Origin: Bacteroidales bacterium
Lineage (GTDB): Bacteria > Bacteroidota > Bacteroidia > Bacteroidales > F082
Assembly: GCA_017530365.1 (NCBI GenBank)
Contig: JAFXMK010000002.1
Location: forward strand, 1 to 49,169
Direction: 5' to 3'
DNA length: 49,169 bases
Shown one piece after another: positions 46,384 through 49,169 of this stretch. The notes under the pieces are model-generated. The model did no database searches and had not been told where the DNA came from. It worked only from the letters and a program-made list of their open reading frames with translations. Made by a program: the position numbers and the translations under genes. Positions within the stretch are counted from its first letter, which is position 1; the number at the start of each line of letters is the position of its first letter.

Positions 46384-46408
46384 CAAACTTTTTTGAAGGA
46401 ATAACATA

Positions 46409-47983
46409 ATGTCGTTTATTGATGAAATCAACAGGCGCAGGACCTTTGCCATCGTGAGTCACCCTGACGCCGGTAAGACTACCTTAACCGAGAAACTCTT
46501 GCTGTATGGCGGTGCCATTCAGGTGGCTGGTGCTGTGAAGTCTAACAAGATACGAAAGACTGCCACTTCTGACTGGATGGAGATCGAGAGACAGCGTGGT
46601 ATCTCTGTAGCAACTTCAGTGATGGGCTTTGATTATCAGGGAATCAAGATTAACATCTTGGATACTCCTGGCCATAAGGACTTTGCGGAAGACACCTTCA
46701 GAACGCTGACTGCAGTTGATAGTGTCATTGTGGTGATTGATGCTGCCAAAGGCGTGGAGTCGCAGACCGAAAAGTTAGTGGAGGTGTGCCGCATGCGCAA
46801 TACTCCTATCATTGTTTTTATCAACAAAATGGACCGACCTGGCAAAGATGCTTTTGAATTGTTGGACGAGATCGAGCAAAAGCTCAACCTTTGCCTGACA
46901 CCTCTGAGCTGGCCGATCAACATGGGGCCGAAGTTCAAGGGCGTTTATAGCATTTACGACAAAAGCCTTTATCTTTTCAATTCCGACAAACAGCATATCA
47001 CACAGGGTATTGCATTTGACGACCTGAACAACCCGGAGCTGGACAAGATGATCGGAGAAGATGCTGAAACCTTGAGAAATGAGACGGATCTTGTTCAAGG
47101 AGTGTATGATCAGTTTTCTCGTGAGGCTTATCTGAATGGTGACATCTGTCCGGTTTTCTTTGGCTCGGCGTTAAATAACTTCGGTGTCAAGGAGTTGCTG
47201 GATTGTTTTATTCAAATTGCGCCCACACCGATAGGTAGAGATACGGAAGAACGACATATTGAGCCGACAGAGGAGAAGTTTACGGGTTTTGTCTTTAAGA
47301 TCCATGCCAACATGGACCCCAACCATCGCGATCGTATTGCTTTTGTGAGAGTGGTTTCGGGTCGCTTTGAGCGTAATAAGAACTATTTCCATGTACGTCA
47401 GCGCCGTGAGTTGAAGTTTGCCAACCCTACAGCTTTCATGGCTCAGAAGAAATCGGTGCTTGACGAGGCTTACCCTGGCGACATTGTGGGTTTGTATGAC
47501 GCAGGGAACTTTAAGATCGGGGATACTTTGACAGAAGGTGAAATCTTGAATTATAAAGGAATTCCAAGTTTTTCGCCAGAGCAGTTCCGTTATGTGGAGA
47601 ATGCCGACCCGATGAAAGCAAAACAGCTCGCCAAGGGATTGGAGCAACTGACGGACGAGGGCGTGGCGCAGCTTTTCACTGGCAAAATGACGGGAAGAAA
47701 GATTATTGGGACGGTTGGTGAATTGCAGTTTGAGGTGATACAATACCGTTTGCTGCATGAGTACAACGCTTCATGTCGTTACGAACCCATTTCACTTTAT
47801 AAAACTGCCTGGATTACCAGTGAGAATGAGGAACAGCTAAAAGACTTTAAGACTCGCAAGGCTTTGAATCTGGCTGAAGATAAAGAAGGCCGGGATGTTT
47901 TTTTGGCTGAATCGCCGTATGCCTTGCAGATTGCCATGGAAAAATATCCTGATATCGAATTTCATTTTACTTCGGAGTTTTGA
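46409..47983 (+). CDS. prfC: Peptide chain release factor 3
   Basis: The 524-residue translational GTPase removes RF1 or RF2 from the ribosome after termination. G motifs: SHPDAGKTT (G1), [10 protein letters not shown] (G2), DTPGHKDF (G3), NKMDRPG (G4). The N-terminal [20 protein letters not shown] and the length distinguish RF3 from EF-G (about 700) and from LepA. The RF3-specific C-terminal domain ends [13 protein letters not shown]. It is monocistronic with a strong promoter. Confidence 0.96.
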   Translation: MSFIDEINRRRTFAIVSHPDAGKTTLTEKLLLYGGAIQVAGAVKSNKIRKTATSDWMEIERQRGISVATSVMGFDYQGIKINILDTPGHKDFAEDTFRTLTAVDSVIVVIDAAKGVESQTEKLVEVCRMRNTPIIVFINKMDRPGKDAFELLDEIEQKLNLCLTPLSWPINMGPKFKGVYSIYDKSLYLFNSDKQHITQGIAFDDLNNPELDKMIGEDAETLRNETDLVQGVYDQFSREAYLNGDICPVFFGSALNNFGVKELLDCFIQIAPTPIGRDTEERHIEPTEEKFTGFVFKIHANMDPNHRDRIAFVRVVSGRFERNKNYFHVRQRRELKFANPTAFMAQKKSVLDEAYPGDIVGLYDAGNFKIGDTLTEGEILNYKGIPSFSPEQFRYVENADPMKAKQLAKGLEQLTDEGVAQLFTGKMTGRKIIGTVGELQFEVIQYRLLHEYNASCRYEPISLYKTAWITSENEEQLKDFKTRKALNLAEDKEGRDVFLAESPYALQIAMEKYPDIEFHFTSEF

Positions 47984-48008
47984 TTTTTGCATTATTTTCC
48001 TATTTTTG
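47979..48008 (+). promoter_or_regulatory. Promoter for mscL
   Basis: TTTG (47979-47982, within the prfC stop region), 18 bp, then TATTTTTG (48001-48008). The start codon is about 45 bp downstream. Confidence 0.7.
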
Positions 48009-48053
48009 CAAGGACGTATTAAAACAAGGTGTAAAACTAATTATTTTTGAACC

Positions 48054-48473
48054 ATGGGACTTTTAAAAGAATTCAAGGAATTTGCCGTTAAAGGCAATGT
48101 CATGGACATGGCTATCGGTGTTGTCATCGGTGGTGCATTTGGCAAAATTGTCACTTCATTGGTTTCTGACATCATCATGCCACTCATCAGTGCAGCTACA
48201 GGAGGTCTTACTTTTACCGATTGGAAGTGGGTGATCCGTCAAGCTGTGATGAACGGGGAGGAAGTCGTCAAACCTGAGTTGGCACTTACTTGGGGCAATT
48301 TCATCCAGGTGATTTTTGACTTCCTCATCATCGCTTTCTGCATCTTCTTGGTGGTTAAAGGCATGAATAAGATGAAGAAGAAAGAAGAGCCTGCTCCAGA
48401 ACCTGCTCCTGCTGAACCTTCAGAAGATGTCAAGTTATTAACTGAAATTCGTGATTTACTCAAGAAAGATTGA
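48054..48473 (+). CDS. mscL: Large-conductance mechanosensitive channel
   Basis: A 139-residue channel subunit that opens under osmotic downshock to release solutes. The N-terminal amphipathic helix and TM1 are [20 protein letters not shown] and [25 protein letters not shown]2 is [24 protein letters not shown]. The C-terminal cytoplasmic part has a short [11 protein letters not shown] linker before the terminal helix ([13 protein letters not shown]). It forms its own transcription unit with promoter and terminator. Confidence 0.97.
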   Translation: MGLLKEFKEFAVKGNVMDMAIGVVIGGAFGKIVTSLVSDIIMPLISAATGGLTFTDWKWVIRQAVMNGEEVVKPELALTWGNFIQVIFDFLIIAFCIFLVVKGMNKMKKKEEPAPEPAPAEPSEDVKLLTEIRDLLKKD

Positions 48474-48491
48474 GAAAAACCCATTTGATTT

Positions 48492-48522
48492 AAAAGCCGA
48501 TCAGTTTCGATCGGCTTTTTTT
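48492..48522 (+). terminator. Terminator after mscL
   Basis: AAAAGCCGATC (48492-48502) and GATCGGCTTTT form a perfect stem around a 6-base loop, ending in a run of seven T residues. Confidence 0.93.
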
Positions 48523-48596
48523 GTGTTTATATTTACCTGATAATCAGCCTTGAATAAAAAATGTATTATTTTTTTGAAAAAAAGTTGCGAAAGCGC

Positions 48597-48626
48597 TTGC
48601 TTGTAAGGGAAAAAGCTGTAATTTTG
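48597..48626 (+). promoter_or_regulatory. rRNA operon promoter
   Basis: TTG (48597-48599), 19 bp, then TAATTTTG (48619-48626). It drives the 16S gene that begins about 180 bp later. Confidence 0.75.
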
Positions 48627-48806
48627 CAGCCGTTTTCGCCCCCGCGGAAGAGGGACAGTGGGGTTGGAGGGGCGGAGAGTTCTTTGAAAGTCTGAGGCCA
48701 GCATAAGAAGCAATAACTCCGGCCGCCGCGAGGCGGTCCGGGGGTAAGGAACAGAAGAATCATAGCGGAGCCCTAAAACAGGAAAAAAGAAAAGTACAAC
48801 AATACT
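48627..48806 (+). promoter_or_regulatory. 16S rRNA leader with boxA-like motif and stable hairpin
   Basis: The leader carries GTTCTTTGAAA (48679-48689), which resembles the antitermination boxA (core CTTT-AA). A hairpin at 48719-48741 has CCGG and CCGCC paired with GGCGG and CCGG, one bulged T, and a GCGA tetraloop of the GNRA class. The leader ends in an AAAAAAGAAAAG tract before the rRNA. Confidence 0.6.
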
Positions 48807-49169
48807 ACAATGAAGAGTTTGATCCTGGCTCAGGATGGACGCTAGCGGCAGGCCTAATACATGCAAGTCGGACGGGATCTCCCCTTCGGGGGAGTGAGAG
48901 TGGCGCACGGGTGCGTAACGCGTATGCAACCAACCCCGCACTGGGGGACAGCCGGTGGAAACGCCGGGTAATATCCCATGCCGACTCCGAGGGGCATCCC
49001 TTGGGGTCGAAAGCAGCGATGCGGTGCGGGACGGGCATGCGTCCCATTAGCTTGTTGGCGGGGCGACGGCCCACCAAGGCTACGATGGGTAGGGGATCTG
49101 AGAGGACGGTCCCCCACACTGGTACTGAGACACGGACCAGACTCCTGCGGGAGGCAGCAGTAAGGAATA
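48807..49169 (+). rRNA. 16S ribosomal RNA, 5' part
   Basis: The gene starts with the universal AGAGTTTGATCCTGGCTCAG and continues through GCATGCAAGTC-type V1, V2 and ACGGACCAG before the window ends at about E. coli position 370. The 5' end is placed by analogy with the E. coli start, so it is accurate to a few bases. Base differences from common Bacteroidetes sequence include GGATGGACG (usually GGATGAACG), CTCCTGCGGGAGG (usually CTCCTACGGGAGG) and GCAGTAAGGAATA (usually GCAGTGAGGAATA). Open reading frames predicted in this stretch are spurious. Confidence 0.96.

Noticed and set aside
48805-49163. Open reading frames across the 16S gene
   Set aside because: They lie in rRNA sequence and have arginine/proline-rich nonsense composition.

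Overview
The window reads as chromosome from a member of the Bacteroidetes, most likely the order Bacteroidales. The evidence is consistent: many genes are preceded by the Bacteroidetes promoter signature (TTG or TTTG, about 18-22 bp, then TAnnTTTG) rather than by Shine-Dalgarno sequences; two subtilisin-like proteases end in a type IX secretion (T9SS) sorting domain; the lipoproteins, plug-less TonB-receptor-like barrel, LUD protein next to FtsH and alpha-2-macroglobulin/PBP1C pair are typical of the group; and the partial 16S rRNA gene at the right edge is Bacteroidetes-like but diverged. Gene density is high, and I see no phage, insertion sequence, CRISPR array or defence island.

Layout. 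1-4211: the 3' end of a secreted S8 protease, a POT peptide transporter, and a convergent surface 5'-nucleotidase. 4327-6547: queF-queC-queD-queE, making the 7-deazaguanine precursor of queuosine. 6568-10357 (minus strand): a DMT transporter with a YigZ-family protein, then dnaA with an RsmI-like methyltransferase. 10428-14283: prmC, a complete T9SS-type S8 protease paralogous to the one at the left edge, and rnpB. 14383-21259: a 1002-residue TPR protein, a plug-less outer-membrane barrel, and gyrB. 21436-28974: alpha-2-macroglobulin and penicillin-binding protein 1C. 29016-35767: guaB followed by three parvulin/SurA-type chaperone genes and a MoxR ATPase. 35827-39380 (minus strand): a small HTH protein, then the rsfS-ftsH-LUD operon. 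39503-44960: kdsC-maf-surE-small membrane protein-lpxB, then a ComEC-like channel protein. 45076-48522: tRNA-Asp, a CapA-like phosphatase, prfC and mscL. 48597-49169: rRNA promoter, leader and the start of a 16S rRNA gene, cut by the window end.

Most of this is housekeeping (replication start, supercoiling, RNase P, translation termination, GMP synthesis, lipid A/Kdo) together with envelope biogenesis and defence: outer-membrane chaperones, the alpha-2-macroglobulin/PBP1C repair pair, FtsH and MscL. No clearly new multi-gene system stands out. The least explained signals are (1) three short-period tandem repeat types in intergenic DNA, one of which (7-bp AGAAGnn units) runs directly into the TA of the -7 promoter element at two unrelated genes; (2) a 70-bp divergent promoter region whose two genes both look leaderless or nearly so; (3) the TPR plus plug-less barrel pair, which resembles an export module in outline; and (4) an unusual serine in the DnaA Walker A motif. 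All functional calls rest on motif reading alone; no database search was run.
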